Origin: Microbispora hainanensis
Lineage (GTDB): Bacteria; Actinomycetota; Actinomycetes; Streptosporangiales; Streptosporangiaceae
Length of the DNA stretch: 64,000 nucleotides
Direction: 5' to 3'
Assembly (NCBI RefSeq): GCF_006874475.1
Contig: NZ_VIRM01000004.1
Span: 186,001 to 250,000 of the forward strand
The notes under the pieces are model-generated. The model was given only the letters and a program-made list of their open reading frames with translations. It did not search any database and was not told where the DNA came from. A program made the translations under genes and the position numbers. Below, one piece after another: positions 9,645-18,059 of the stretch (within the stretch, counting starts at the first letter, position 1; the number at the start of each line of letters is the position of its first letter).

Positions 9645-10205
9645 TCAACTACCCGAGGCGTCGGCCAATTCCAGGGCGACCTGCAGCCCCGCCGCGGTCC
9701 GCTCCTCCTCGGTGGAGGATTCGTCGCGGATGAAGAACCAGGCCGCGTGCATCGCGAACAGCGCCATCGAGCGCCGCAGCCGGACCGGCAGCGGGTCGTC
9801 CGGGCCGCACAGCGCCCGCATCAGCTCGCCCATGCGCTCGCGCATCAGGTCGACCTGGGCGTGGCCCTGCAGCGCCGTCTTGTTGCGGTCCATGAACTGC
9901 ATGATCTCGTGGTGGCGTCCGTCGGTCATCTGCGCCGAGTAGCGGCGGATGAGCTCCCCCCGGATCTCCGGGGTGCGGGGGTGCCCGTTCGCCCATGCGA
10001 TCAGCTCGTCCAGCGCCTTGACGCGGTCTTCGATCAGGCTGGCGACGATGTCTTCCTTGGTGCGGAAGTGGTAGTAGAGTGCCGCTTTGGTCACGCCGAG
10101 GGCCTCGGCTATCTCCCGGAGCGACGTCGCCTCGTACCCCTGCTCGGTGAAGAGCCTGATCGCGACCTCCTGGATGCGGCTGCGCGTATCGGTTTGAGCA
10201 CCCAT
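9645..10205 (-). CDS. TetR/AcrR family repressor, divergent from MFS efflux gene
   Basis: This dimeric DNA-binding repressor has an N-terminal helix-turn-helix typical of TetR: IQEVAIRLFTEQGYEATSLREIAEALGVTKAALYYHF (quoted here in part; residues about 12-48). The C-terminal ligand pocket is variable. At 186 residues it has the usual size. It is transcribed divergently from an EmrB-type exporter, and the spacer holds two copies of a CGGCAAGTAAG motif, one of them inside a palindrome, so it very likely represses the exporter and itself until a drug-like ligand binds. Start choice: ATG 10205 has AGGA nine bases upstream; GTG 10211 is also possible. Confidence 0.88.
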   Translation of the reverse strand: MGAQTDTRSRIQEVAIRLFTEQGYEATSLREIAEALGVTKAALYYHFRTKEDIVASLIEDRVKALDELIAWANGHPRTPEIRGELIRRYSAQMTDGRHHEIMQFMDRNKTALQGHAQVDLMRERMGELMRALCGPDDPLPVRLRRSMALFAMHAAWFFIRDESSTEEERTAAGLQVALELADASGS

Positions 10206-10224
10206 TCCCACGGTTCCTAATTAA

Positions 10225-10285
10225 CTTGACGGCCGGCAAGTAAGGACAATACCGTGCCTCGGGCACTAGCCTGTCGGCAAGTAAG
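10225..10285. promoter_or_regulatory. Probable TetR operators between the repressor and the MFS exporter
   Basis: Bases 10225-10240 form a near-perfect 16-bp palindrome with half sites CTTG and CAAG around a CGGCCG core. The element CCGGCAAGTAAG at 10233-10244 recurs as TCGGCAAGTAAG at 10274-10285, 41 bases away, about four helical turns. Both lie between the divergent tetR and exporter starts, where a TetR dimer would block both promoters. Confidence 0.55.
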
Positions 10286-10309
10286 TAATTTTCTCCAAAG
10301 GGGGCACCC

Positions 10310-11908
10310 ATGACTACGGAGACCGCGGCCGCGCCCGGCCGGTCCCGGGAAGTGATGATCGTTTTACCTGGTCTGATGCTGGCGATGATGCTGGCGATGC
10401 TGGACAACATGATCGTCGGTACGGCGATGCCGAGGATCGTCGGGGAACTCAACGGCCTGGACTACTTCACCTGGGTCACCACGGCGTACGTGCTCGGCAC
10501 CACGGTCTCCACGCCGATCTGGGGCAAGCTCGGCGACCTCTACGGGCGCAAGAACATCTTCCTGAGCTCGATCGTCATCTTCCTGGTCGGTTCCGCGCTC
10601 TGCGGCATGGCGGGCTCGTCGCTGTTCGGCGGCACCGGCGACGGCATGATCGAGCTGATCGCCTTCCGGGCGCTGCAGGGCCTCGGCGCCGGCGGGCTCA
10701 TCGTCGGCGTGATGTCGATCATCGGGGACCTGGTCCCGCCCCGTGAGCGGGGTCAATACCAGGGCATCATGGCGGCGATCATGTCGCTGGCCATGATCGC
10801 GGGGCCTCTCGTCGGCGGTTTCATCACCGACAACCTCAACTGGCGCTGGGCGTTCTACGTGAACCTCCCGCTCGGCGGCGTGGCGCTGCTCTGGCTGGTC
10901 CTCAAGCTGCACCTGCCCCGGCACCGCACCGAGCACCGCATCGACTGGCTCGGCGCGGCGGTCCTCACCGTGGCGATCACGGCGATCGTGCTGATCACCT
11001 CGTGGGGCGGTCAGGAGCACGGATACCCCTGGGGCTCCTGGCAGATCCTGGGGCTGGCCGCGCTGGCGGTCGTCGCGCTGGCGGTGTTCGTCCCGATCGA
11101 GCGCAAGGCGGCGGAGCCGATCCTGCCGCTGCACGTGTTCGCCAACCGGAACTTCACGCTGATCAACCTGCTCGGCTTCCTGCTCGGTTTCGCGATGTTC
11201 GGCGCGATCACCTTCCTGCCGATGTTCCAGCAGATCGTGCAGGGCTCGACGGCCACCAACTCCGGGCTTCTCCTGCTGCCGATGATGGCCTCGTCCATGG
11301 TCGTGTCGCTGTTCGTCGGCCGGGCGATCACCAAGACGGGCAAGTACAAGAGCTACCCGGTGATCGGTGGCGTGATCATGGCCATCGCGATGTGGCTGCT
11401 GTCGACGCAGGACGTCCACACCCCCGCCTGGCGGACCGGCGTCTACATCGCCGTCCTCGGCCTCGGCATGGGCTTCCTGATGCAGACGACCATGCTGATC
11501 GCGCAGAACAGCGTCGAGCAGAAGGACATCGGCGTCGCCAGCAGCGCCTCGACGTTCTTCCGCTCCATCGGCGGTTCGTTCGGCATCTCGCTGTTCGGCG
11601 CCATCTTCAACAGCCGGCTGGTCGACGAGATCACCGCCAAGCTCGGCCCGAAGGGCGCCGCCCTGGCGGGCTCCGGCAGCGGGACCGTCGACCACAAGGT
11701 GCTCGACGCTCTCCCGCCGACGATCAAGGCGGGCTTCCTGGAGGCGCTCGCCAACACGATCGGAACGGTCTTCCTGTGGTCGGTCGTGTTCGCCGCTGTC
11801 GTCCCGGTGATGGCGGCCTTCATCAAGCACGTTCCGCTGCGCAGCGGCGCTCCCGGCGCCGCCCCCGGCGAGAAGGCGGAGCCGATGGCGGCCGCCGCCT
11901 TCGAGTGA
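10310..11908 (+). CDS. MFS multidrug exporter, DHA2 (EmrB/QacA) family
   Basis: This proton-driven efflux pump probably has 14 membrane helices; its length of 532 residues fits the DHA2 family. Conserved features are DNMIVGTAMPRIVGEL in helix 1 (motif D1), GKLGDLYGRKNIFL (motif A, about residues 70-83), RALQGLGAGGLIVG (motif B) and GPLVGGFITDNLNWRWAFYVNLPLG (motif C). The ATG at 10310 follows AAAGGGGG. Divergent transcription from a TetR repressor supports drug or metabolite efflux. The substrate cannot be told from sequence. Confidence 0.92.
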   Translation: MTTETAAAPGRSREVMIVLPGLMLAMMLAMLDNMIVGTAMPRIVGELNGLDYFTWVTTAYVLGTTVSTPIWGKLGDLYGRKNIFLSSIVIFLVGSALCGMAGSSLFGGTGDGMIELIAFRALQGLGAGGLIVGVMSIIGDLVPPRERGQYQGIMAAIMSLAMIAGPLVGGFITDNLNWRWAFYVNLPLGGVALLWLVLKLHLPRHRTEHRIDWLGAAVLTVAITAIVLITSWGGQEHGYPWGSWQILGLAALAVVALAVFVPIERKAAEPILPLHVFANRNFTLINLLGFLLGFAMFGAITFLPMFQQIVQGSTATNSGLLLLPMMASSMVVSLFVGRAITKTGKYKSYPVIGGVIMAIAMWLLSTQDVHTPAWRTGVYIAVLGLGMGFLMQTTMLIAQNSVEQKDIGVASSASTFFRSIGGSFGISLFGAIFNSRLVDEITAKLGPKGAALAGSGSGTVDHKVLDALPPTIKAGFLEALANTIGTVFLWSVVFAAVVPVMAAFIKHVPLRSGAPGAAPGEKAEPMAAAAFE

Positions 11909-11949
11909 CCCGATCCGGATGACCTGATCCGGTGGCCTGATCCGGAGCC

Positions 11950-11987
11950 GATACGGCGCACGTCCCCGCGCGGACGTGCGCCGTATC
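11950..11987. terminator. Bidirectional hairpin between the MFS exporter and gnd
   Basis: A perfect 16-bp stem (GATACGGCGCACGTCC pairing with its complement) surrounds a six-base loop. It sits between two convergent genes, 42 bases after the exporter stop and 16 bases from the gnd stop. There is no long T-run, as is usual in high-GC actinomycetes. The 11909-11945 stretch before it holds three imperfect copies of GATCCGG. Confidence 0.65.
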
Positions 11988-12003
11988 GCGTTCTGCGGGC
12001 GGA

Positions 12004-13437
12004 TCAGGCGGGCCGCTCGGCCCGGTCGCCCGACCAGTCGGTGTGGAAGGAACCCTCCCGGTCGACCCTCCGGTAGGTGTGCGCGCCGAAGAAGTCGCGC
12101 AGCCCCTGCAGCAGCGCGGCGGGGAGCCGGTCGCGGCGCAGCCCGTCATAGTAGGCCAGCGCCGAGGAGAAGCCCGGCGTGGGCACCCCGATCGTCGCCG
12201 CCGTCGCCACGACCCGTCGCCACGACTCCTGGGCCTCGTCCAGGGCCTGGGCGAACGTCGGGTCCACCAGCAGCGTCGGCAGATTCGGGTCCGCATCGTA
12301 CGCCGCCCGGATCCGGTCGAGGAAGCGCGCCCGGATGATGCAGCCGCCGCGCCAGATCGTGGCCATCGCGCCCAGGTTCAGGTCCCAGCCATACTCCGCG
12401 CTCGCGGCGGCCATCTGGTCGAACCCCTGGGCGTACGCCACGATCTTGGAGGCGTACAGCGCCCGCCGCACGTCCTCGACGAGGCCGGAGTCGCCGGCCG
12501 TCCCCGAGGGGCCGGTGAGCGAACGGGCGGCGGCCCGCTGCTCGGGGTGGCCCGACAGGGCCCGGGCGAACACCGCCTCGGCGATGCCGGTGACCGGGAC
12601 GCCGAGGTCGAGCGCGCTCTGCACGGTCCAGCGGCCGGTGCCCTTCTGCTCGGCCTGGTCCTGCACGACGTCCACGAACGGCTTGCCCGTGGCGGCGTCG
12701 GTGTGGCCGAGCACCTCGGCGGTGATCTCGATCAGGTACGACTCCAGGTCGCCCCGGTTCCACTCGCGGAAGACGTCGGACAGCTCCTTCGGGGTGAGCC
12801 CGAGAGCCTGCCGGAGCAGGTCGTACGACTCCGCGATGAGCTGCATGTCGGCATACTCGATGCCGTTGTGCACCATCTTGACGAAGTGGCCCGCGCCGTC
12901 GGGGCCCACGTGCACGCAGCACGGCACCCCGTCGACCTTCGCCGCGATGTCCTCGAGCAGGGGGCCGAGGGTCTCGTACGCCGCGGCGTCGCCGCCGGGC
13001 ATGATGCTCGGGCCGTTGAGCGCGCCCTCCTCGCCGCCCGAGATGCCGGTGCCGACGAAGTGGATGCCCCGCTCGCGCAGCGCGGCCTCCCGGCGGCGGG
13101 TGTCCAGATAGTGGGCGTTGCCGCCGTCGATGATCATGTCACCCGGCTCCATGACGGCGGCGAGCTCCTCGATCACGGCGTCGGTGGGCGCCCCGGCCTT
13201 GACCATGATGATCGCCTTGCGAGGCCGTTCGAGGGAGGCCACGAACTCCTCGATCGTGCCCGCCGGCAGGAACGCGCCCTCGTCGCGGTGCTCCTCCATG
13301 AACCGGGTCGTACGGCTCTCCGTGCGGTTGTGCACCGCGACCACGTAACCGTGGTGGGCGAAGTTCCGGGCGAGGTTGCGGCCCATGGTCGCCAGGCCCG
13401 TCACTCCGATGTCTGCCTTGTCCATGTCTACAGTCAT
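12004..13437 (-). CDS. gnd: 6-phosphogluconate dehydrogenase (decarboxylating)
   Basis: This enzyme oxidises 6-phosphogluconate to ribulose 5-phosphate and CO2 with NADP in the pentose phosphate pathway. The N-terminal Rossmann fold shows IGVTGLATMGRNLARNFAHHGYVV with NRTES at the cofactor site. The substrate-binding signature is GPSIMPGG, followed by VGPDGAGHFVKMVHNGIEYADMQ, which contains the catalytic lysine and the conserved HNGIEY. The C-terminal end carries the family tail motifs FFGAHTYRR and GSFHTDW. At 477 residues it is full length for the homodimeric type. ATG 13437 follows GGGGAG closely. It is a stand-alone gene. Confidence 0.96.
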   Translation of the reverse strand: MTVDMDKADIGVTGLATMGRNLARNFAHHGYVVAVHNRTESRTTRFMEEHRDEGAFLPAGTIEEFVASLERPRKAIIMVKAGAPTDAVIEELAAVMEPGDMIIDGGNAHYLDTRRREAALRERGIHFVGTGISGGEEGALNGPSIMPGGDAAAYETLGPLLEDIAAKVDGVPCCVHVGPDGAGHFVKMVHNGIEYADMQLIAESYDLLRQALGLTPKELSDVFREWNRGDLESYLIEITAEVLGHTDAATGKPFVDVVQDQAEQKGTGRWTVQSALDLGVPVTGIAEAVFARALSGHPEQRAAARSLTGPSGTAGDSGLVEDVRRALYASKIVAYAQGFDQMAAASAEYGWDLNLGAMATIWRGGCIIRARFLDRIRAAYDADPNLPTLLVDPTFAQALDEAQESWRRVVATAATIGVPTPGFSSALAYYDGLRRDRLPAALLQGLRDFFGAHTYRRVDREGSFHTDWSGDRAERPA

Positions 13438-13572
13438 ACCGCTCCCCGGGGTGTGGGCGACCGGCGCGGGTGGGTGTGTCCCGGGCCGGTCCGCCGCGGG
13501 TGACCGCTCGGTGGTCGATCTGTGCCGATTCGTGGCCGCTCAGTGGATGCTTAGTGGCCGGTCAGTGGATGC

Positions 13573-14835
13573 TCAGTAGCCGTAGCCGCCGGACGGATGG
13601 GAGTGTGACGGCGCCGGTCTGGCCGAGGTCGTGGGCGCCGGCCTGGACGTCGGCCTGGGCGAGGCGGCGCCCGCGGCCGGGCGGATCAGGCCGAGCAACC
13701 CGTGCCGCGCCCCCGAGATGCCGGCCGAGAACCACACGGCGTCGGCGCCGCCGTTGGCCGCCGTGCCGGGTTCGAGATCCCACAGCCCCTCGACCGCGAT
13801 CGCCCTGCCGTCCGCCCCGCGCAGCGGGCCGAGGTAGCGGCCGGTCCTCGGGTTGTACGCGTTGATCCATCCGTCGCCGAAGTTGCCCACCAGCAGCGCA
13901 CCGGCGTACGCGCCGAACCCGGCGGGGGCGAGCGTCAGCGCCCACGGCGCGTTCAGCGGGCCGCGGGAGGCGAGACGCCGCACGAAGCGGCCGCTCGCGG
14001 TGAACTGGCTGACGAACCCGTTGCCCCGGCCCGCCACCGGCCTGCCGGTCGCGGGGTCCCGCTTGGCGTACGCGACGACGACCGAGGTCCCGGCGATCTC
14101 GACGTTGAAGGGGGAGTAGTGCGCGGGGAGGAACGGGTCGCGGAACGCGCGGCGCGACAGCCGCACCCGCCGGAAGTCGTCGTCGAATACGTGGAGGGCG
14201 CCGTGGGAGAAGGAGGGCGCGAGCAGAAAAGTGCCCCGGTCGGTGTTCATCAGCGCCAGACCCTTGTAGTCGGCGCCGCGCGTGAACGCGGCGATGACCG
14301 CGCTGCGCGGATCGGCCTTGGCGCTCCAGGCGGTGATGGCGCCGCTGGGGCTGGAGAAGATGAACGAGGCGGGCGCGGTGCCGGCCTTTCCCTTGATCGT
14401 GAAGGCGTCGCCCGTGTACGCCACCTGGCCGGTCGGGGTGCCGCCGGGGATCGCCACCGTGGTGGGGGCCTTCCTGGCCGTACCCGCGCCTCCCGTGTAG
14501 ACGGTCGCGGTGCCGGTCCCCGCGTTGGACACCCAGAGGGTGGCGCCCATCGCGAGGCCCCAGGGGTTGACCAGTTCGGGGTCGGTGAGCGCCGCCCTGC
14601 CCGCCACGTCGGAGACCAGGTCGACCCGGGCGAACCGGGCGGGGGTGCGCGCCGTGCTCCCGGACCGGTTCGCCGCGGTGTGGACCTGGTGGCCGGAGCC
14701 CTGCCCGGAGCGGGAGGCGTGGGGGGCCTGGGGGGCGTGGGACGCGTGGAGGGACGAAGCGGGGTGGGCCGGTGCCGCTCCGGCCAGCGCCAGCGCGAGC
14801 GGCGCGGCGCAGAGCGTGACGATACGTGCCCGCAT
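13573..14835 (-). CDS. Secreted TIGR03118-family protein (NHL-like propeller)
   Basis: The first 25 or so residues are a Sec signal peptide (MRARIVTLCAAPLALALAGAAPAHP). After a linker rich in His, Ser and Pro, the body begins ARVDLVSDVAGRAALTDPELVNPWGLA and contains LWVSNAGTGTATVY, TGDAFTIKG, IFSSPSGAITAW and GLALMNTDRG, the hallmarks of the TIGR03118 family, predicted to be a beta-propeller. GNFGDGWINAYNPRTGRYLGPL near residue 330 is typical of its last blades. The C-terminal tail is Ser/Pro/Thr rich and ends GGYGY. Its function is unknown; it probably acts outside the cell. ATG 14835 is preceded by AGGAGG. Confidence 0.85.
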   Translation of the reverse strand: MRARIVTLCAAPLALALAGAAPAHPASSLHASHAPQAPHASRSGQGSGHQVHTAANRSGSTARTPARFARVDLVSDVAGRAALTDPELVNPWGLAMGATLWVSNAGTGTATVYTGGAGTARKAPTTVAIPGGTPTGQVAYTGDAFTIKGKAGTAPASFIFSSPSGAITAWSAKADPRSAVIAAFTRGADYKGLALMNTDRGTFLLAPSFSHGALHVFDDDFRRVRLSRRAFRDPFLPAHYSPFNVEIAGTSVVVAYAKRDPATGRPVAGRGNGFVSQFTASGRFVRRLASRGPLNAPWALTLAPAGFGAYAGALLVGNFGDGWINAYNPRTGRYLGPLRGADGRAIAVEGLWDLEPGTAANGGADAVWFSAGISGARHGLLGLIRPAAGAASPRPTSRPAPTTSARPAPSHSHPSGGYGY

Positions 14836-14968
14836 GGGGCCTCCTGAGAGTGGTCAGAACTGTGTCGGCATGCCCTTACGCCCGGAGATACGCCGCCGTC
14901 CCGTTCCGGGTTCACCCGACTTTTCCGCAGGTAGCGGGCGCGGGCAGTGGCAGGTTTGCCCTATCCTG

Positions 14969-15125
14969 ACAAAACCCGCAAAGCAAGCGGGTTTTGTATA
15001 GACATGGTCGTCCGATGGCGAGGACACTTGGCCTCGCGCCAGCCCGCTGGTAATTCACTACAGCCAAGAAGGGCCGGTGCCGAGCCGGCCCCGTCCACCG
15101 TCGTCGCTCAGTACGGAGAAGAGAC
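14969..15125 (+). promoter_or_regulatory. Structured leader with an 11-bp hairpin before the propeller gene
   Basis: A perfect 11-bp inverted repeat (ACAAAACCCGC and its complement) around a seven-base loop at 14969-14997 ends in a short T-rich arm and looks like an intrinsic terminator. Two more hairpins follow: GCGAGG/CCTCGC at about 15018-15037 and GGCCGG/CCGGCC near 15074-15092. The gene starts at 15126. This arrangement could be an attenuator or regulatory leader, but I could not match it to a riboswitch class. The hairpin could also terminate incoming transcription or be an operator in this divergent region. Confidence 0.35.
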
Positions 15126-16001
15126 GTGTTCGCACCGAAGCCGGAACGGTCAGTCGTCGCGGTTCCTCCGCCCGGAGACGGGCCCGGATTCTGGGCGGGT
15201 GCGCCCAGTGCCGTGGCCAGGGACGGATGGATTTACCTGGCCTACCGGCTGCGCCGGCCGCTCGGTGATGGGCGGGGGTACGCCGTGGAGATCGCCCGCT
15301 CGGCCGACGGGGAGCGGTTCGAGAAGATCCTCACCATCACCAAAGACGAGATGAAGACCGAGTCGCTGGAGCGCCCGACCCTCGTGGTGACGCCGGAGGG
15401 CAGGTGGCGCCTTTACCTGAGCTGCGCCACGTACGGCACCAAGCACTGGCGGGTCGAGATGATCGAGGCCGCCGGGCCCGCGGAGTTCGACCCCGCCGAC
15501 GCGCGGGTGGTGCTGCCCGGCGACCTCAAGACCGGTGTGAAGGACCCCGTGATCCTCCACCACGGCGGCGTGTGGCACCTGTGGGCGTCCTGCCACCCCC
15601 TGGAGGACCCCGACGAGGCCGACCAGATGGTGACCGAGTACGCCACCAGCACCGACGGCGTCGAGTGGACCTGGCAGGGGACCGCGCTCGACCGGCGGCC
15701 CGGCGAGTGGGACTCGCGCGGCGTGCGGGTGAGCGCGGTCACGTTCAGCGGCGGGACCGTCATCGCCTACTACGACGGCCGCGCGTCGGCGGAGGAGAAC
15801 TACGAGGAGCGCACCGGCGTGGCCATCGGCCCCGACCCGTCCACGCTCACCGCCACCGGAACCGCCCCCGTCGCCCAGTCGGAGCACGCCGGGGGAGGAC
15901 TGCGCTATCTGTCGATCGTGCCCGTGGCGGGGGGCCACCGCCTCTACTACGAGCTGACCCGCGTCGACGGGGCCCACGAGCTGCGCACCGAGCTGCACTG
16001 A
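15126..16001 (+). CDS. Five-bladed beta-propeller protein, glycoside-hydrolase (GH43/GH130)-like
   Basis: The 291 residues show the blade rhythm of clan-F/J glycosidases: GPGFWAGAPSAVARDGWIYLAYRL near the N-terminus, VEIARSADGERFEKI, SLERPTLVVTPEGRWRLYLSCA, GVKDPVILHHGGVWHLWASCHP and YATSTDGVEWTWQG. The invariant acids expected in GH43 or GH130 enzymes cannot be assigned with confidence, so it may be a degenerate or non-carbohydrate relative. There is no signal peptide, which suggests a cytoplasmic location. The ATG or GTG used is near 15126, where ACGGAGAAGAG precedes GTG. It stands alone behind a long structured leader and converges on the sulfotransferase. Confidence 0.65.
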   Translation: MFAPKPERSVVAVPPPGDGPGFWAGAPSAVARDGWIYLAYRLRRPLGDGRGYAVEIARSADGERFEKILTITKDEMKTESLERPTLVVTPEGRWRLYLSCATYGTKHWRVEMIEAAGPAEFDPADARVVLPGDLKTGVKDPVILHHGGVWHLWASCHPLEDPDEADQMVTEYATSTDGVEWTWQGTALDRRPGEWDSRGVRVSAVTFSGGTVIAYYDGRASAEENYEERTGVAIGPDPSTLTATGTAPVAQSEHAGGGLRYLSIVPVAGGHRLYYELTRVDGAHELRTELH

Positions 16002-16024
16002 TCGCTCCGGCGGGCGGTTACGGC

Positions 16025-16040
16025 GCCCGGGGCCCCGGGC
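16025..16040. terminator. Short GC-only palindrome between convergent genes
   Basis: GCCCGGGGCCCCGGGC is a perfect 16-bp palindrome in the 44-bp gap between the propeller gene and the sulfotransferase. It could fold as a hairpin on both transcripts and act as a weak bidirectional terminator. No T-run follows. Confidence 0.3.
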
Positions 16041-16045
16041 GGGGG

Positions 16046-17125
16046 TCACGCCCCCATGGGATCGCCTCCAGGCGGGCCGTTCATGCCCTGTGGCCGGACG
16101 GCCGGATCGGGGGTGTTCCTGACGCGGCCGTTGCGAGCCTGCCGCTGGCCGGAGGGGCGGGCTCCGACCAGGCCGCCCGAGCGCTCCCGGGGGCGCAGCC
16201 AGTCGCCGAAGTCGTCCCCGGAGTCGTCCCCGGAGTCGTCGCCGGAGTCGTCGCCGGAGTCGCGGCCGAGCACGTCGCGCAGCAGCGCGATGTCGGCGGC
16301 GAAATAGGCGAGCAGTTCCTGGCGCTGCGCCCAGGTGAGCGGCCGCCGGGGCTGGCCGTCGCGCTGCAGCACCCGTTCCAGCGGCGCGGTGAGCCGCTGG
16401 CCCAGCACCGGATCGCCGAACCGGGCGAGCCGGGCCAGGAGGCGGTGCCTGCGGTTGTGCCGCGGATGGGCCGTGACGTTCTCCCTGGGCACCTCGCCGA
16501 CCAGCCCCTGCTCCACCCCGAGGAACGCGCAGATGCGATCGAGGGTGGCGGCGGGGCGGTCCACCAGGTCTCGATAGCGGAAGACCAGCACCTGCTCGCG
16601 GGGGAACAGCGTGAACAGGTGCGCGAGCTGCTCGCCGTACCGGCCGAGGCCGACGTAGTGCCAGAACGGCGACCAGCCGTCGGCGATCCGCCGTTTCTCG
16701 GCCGCGCACGCCTCGATGACGTCGCCGATCGGCTCCAGCCCGGCCGACCACAGGTGGGTCCAGTTCGAGTGGGCGCGCTCCACTGGGTCGCGCAGCGAGA
16801 CGATGAGTTTCGCGTGCGGGACCGCCTCCTTGATCCGCCGCTGGGCCGCCCGGTCGTAGAGGTAGAAGGGGGTGGACTCGCCGCGCAGCGCCTGCGGCGG
16901 CGCGTCCGCGAACAGCGCCTCGTAGTCGGCGCGCCGCCACACGTGCTCGCGGTAGGTCTCCGCGTCCCCCGGCCCACCCTTCAGCGGAGGCGGGCCGTCG
17001 GTGAGGAAGAACTTCGGCTCCTTGACGGGAGACATGAACAGCCGGGGATGGCGGGCCAGTGCCGTGTGCAGGGCGGTGGTGCCGGCCTTCGGCACCCCGA
17101 TGACCAGGAAGTCGGGCAGGGCCAT
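16046..17125 (-). CDS. PAPS-dependent sulfotransferase
   Basis: The enzyme should transfer a sulfuryl group from PAPS to a hydroxyl or amine of an unknown acceptor. The N-terminal 5'-phosphosulfate loop is LVIGVPKAGTTALHTALARH (residues about 5-25), followed by SPVKEPKFF. The 3'-phosphate motif is SLRDPVERAHSNW near residue 115. The domain resembles heparan-sulfate-type bacterial sulfotransferases. The C-terminal region has an acidic run of DSGD units (16211-16258) that comes from four 12-base tandem repeats, followed by a basic tail. ATG 17125 follows AGGAGGACTCCC. At 359 residues it is slightly longer than average because of this tail. No sulfate-activation genes are nearby. Confidence 0.85.
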   Translation of the reverse strand: MALPDFLVIGVPKAGTTALHTALARHPRLFMSPVKEPKFFLTDGPPPLKGGPGDAETYREHVWRRADYEALFADAPPQALRGESTPFYLYDRAAQRRIKEAVPHAKLIVSLRDPVERAHSNWTHLWSAGLEPIGDVIEACAAEKRRIADGWSPFWHYVGLGRYGEQLAHLFTLFPREQVLVFRYRDLVDRPAATLDRICAFLGVEQGLVGEVPRENVTAHPRHNRRHRLLARLARFGDPVLGQRLTAPLERVLQRDGQPRRPLTWAQRQELLAYFAADIALLRDVLGRDSGDDSGDDSGDDSGDDFGDWLRPRERSGGLVGARPSGQRQARNGRVRNTPDPAVRPQGMNGPPGGDPMGA

Positions 17126-17300
17126 GGGAGTCCTCCTACTTTCCCGATTGATTAGATTGGTTTTGCCCCTTCCTTGCCCGGAAAAATCACCCGACGTCGG
17201 TGTAGTACCACCCGAAACGGGTGGCAATGCCGTATCGCAGCCCCTATCTGGACGCATGGCTCCCCGCCCGGTACGCAGGGCCGCGACCGGGAAGCGGCGG

Positions 17301-17360
17301 GACGTGGTGGGACGTGGTGGGACGTGGTGGGACGCGGTGGGACGTGGTGGGACGCGGTGG
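17301..17360. repeat. Six tandem 10-bp repeats (GACGTGGTGG)
   Basis: Six contiguous copies of a decamer, four of GACGTGGTGG and two of GACGCGGTGG, fill 17301-17360, just beyond the stop of the RsbW-like gene on the minus strand and upstream of the sulfotransferase. The 10-bp period is close to one helical turn. It lies in non-coding DNA between 17126 and 17368 and could arise by slippage or bind a protein in phase. Confidence 0.85.
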
Positions 17361-17368
17361 GGACCGGG

Positions 17369-17863
17369 TCAGCCGGAGGTCGCGCCGCGCGCCGCGACGG
17401 CCGGTCGCACCCACACGGCCGGTCGGCGACGGGTGAGCGCGGCGGCGTGCCGCTCGCCGTCGGACCAGACCTCGAACCACACCTCGTTGCGGCCGGCCTC
17501 GCGGACCAGCCCCCACCGGTCGGCCAGCAGGTCCAGCAGCGGCAGGCCCCGGCCGCCCTGGCTCGACCCGTTGGGGAGCGGATGGCCGGCGCACGGCGGC
17601 GCGGCCGACCCGTCGTCCTCCACACAGATCCGCACGCGGTCGGGCAGGCGCGAGACGGTGACGGTGAAGGTGCCGCCGTCCCCCGATCGCGAGTGGACGA
17701 CCGCGTTCGTCGCGATCTCGCTGGTCAGCAGCACGCAGTCGTCATGCCGGGGATGTCCGCGCCCGAGCGCGGCGGACACGAGCCTGCGTGCCCGCCCCAC
17801 CTGGTCCCGCCCACCCGCGAGCCGGGCCACGCGGTTCCCCGCGCCGTCCCCCGAGATCTCCAT
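17369..17863 (-). CDS. RsbW/SpoIIAB-like ATP-binding protein
   Basis: This single-domain HATPase resembles the anti-sigma factor kinases of streptomycetes and relatives, which bind sigma factors or phosphorylate STAS-domain antagonists. The N box is LLTSEIATNAVVHS, the G1 box is RICVEDDG and the G2 region is GGRGLPLLDLLADRWG. At 164 residues it is the normal size for this abundant actinomycete family. ATG 17863 is chosen because GGGAGGAG lies just before it; the frame remains open to 17977. No sigma factor or anti-anti-sigma gene is adjacent, so its partner cannot be named. The end of the protein is basic and Ala-rich. Confidence 0.8.
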   Translation of the reverse strand: MEISGDGAGNRVARLAGGRDQVGRARRLVSAALGRGHPRHDDCVLLTSEIATNAVVHSRSGDGGTFTVTVSRLPDRVRICVEDDGSAAPPCAGHPLPNGSSQGGRGLPLLDLLADRWGLVREAGRNEVWFEVWSDGERHAAALTRRRPAVWVRPAVAARGATSG

Positions 17864-18059
17864 GAGCTCCTCCCAACGCGTGACCATGTGGCCGCCGCAG
17901 GAGAGGACGTCCGCGCCCGCGCCCGCGATGTCACGGGAAAGTAGGAGTGTCCTTGCCCCGCTATGCCGGAAAAGCACCCCGCCCTCTCGACATGTGCGGG
18001 GCGAACGGCTCGGTGGGGCGGGCTGTGTGGCGCAGGGCGGCGACAGCTACCGGAGGCCC

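Noticed and set aside
14969..15125. Assignment of the leader to a known riboswitch class (cobalamin, SAM, glycine, c-di-AMP)
   Set aside because: I could not find the conserved core bases of any of these classes; only hairpins are supported.
17301..17360. CRISPR array
   Set aside because: The decamers are contiguous with no spacers and no cas genes occur in the window.
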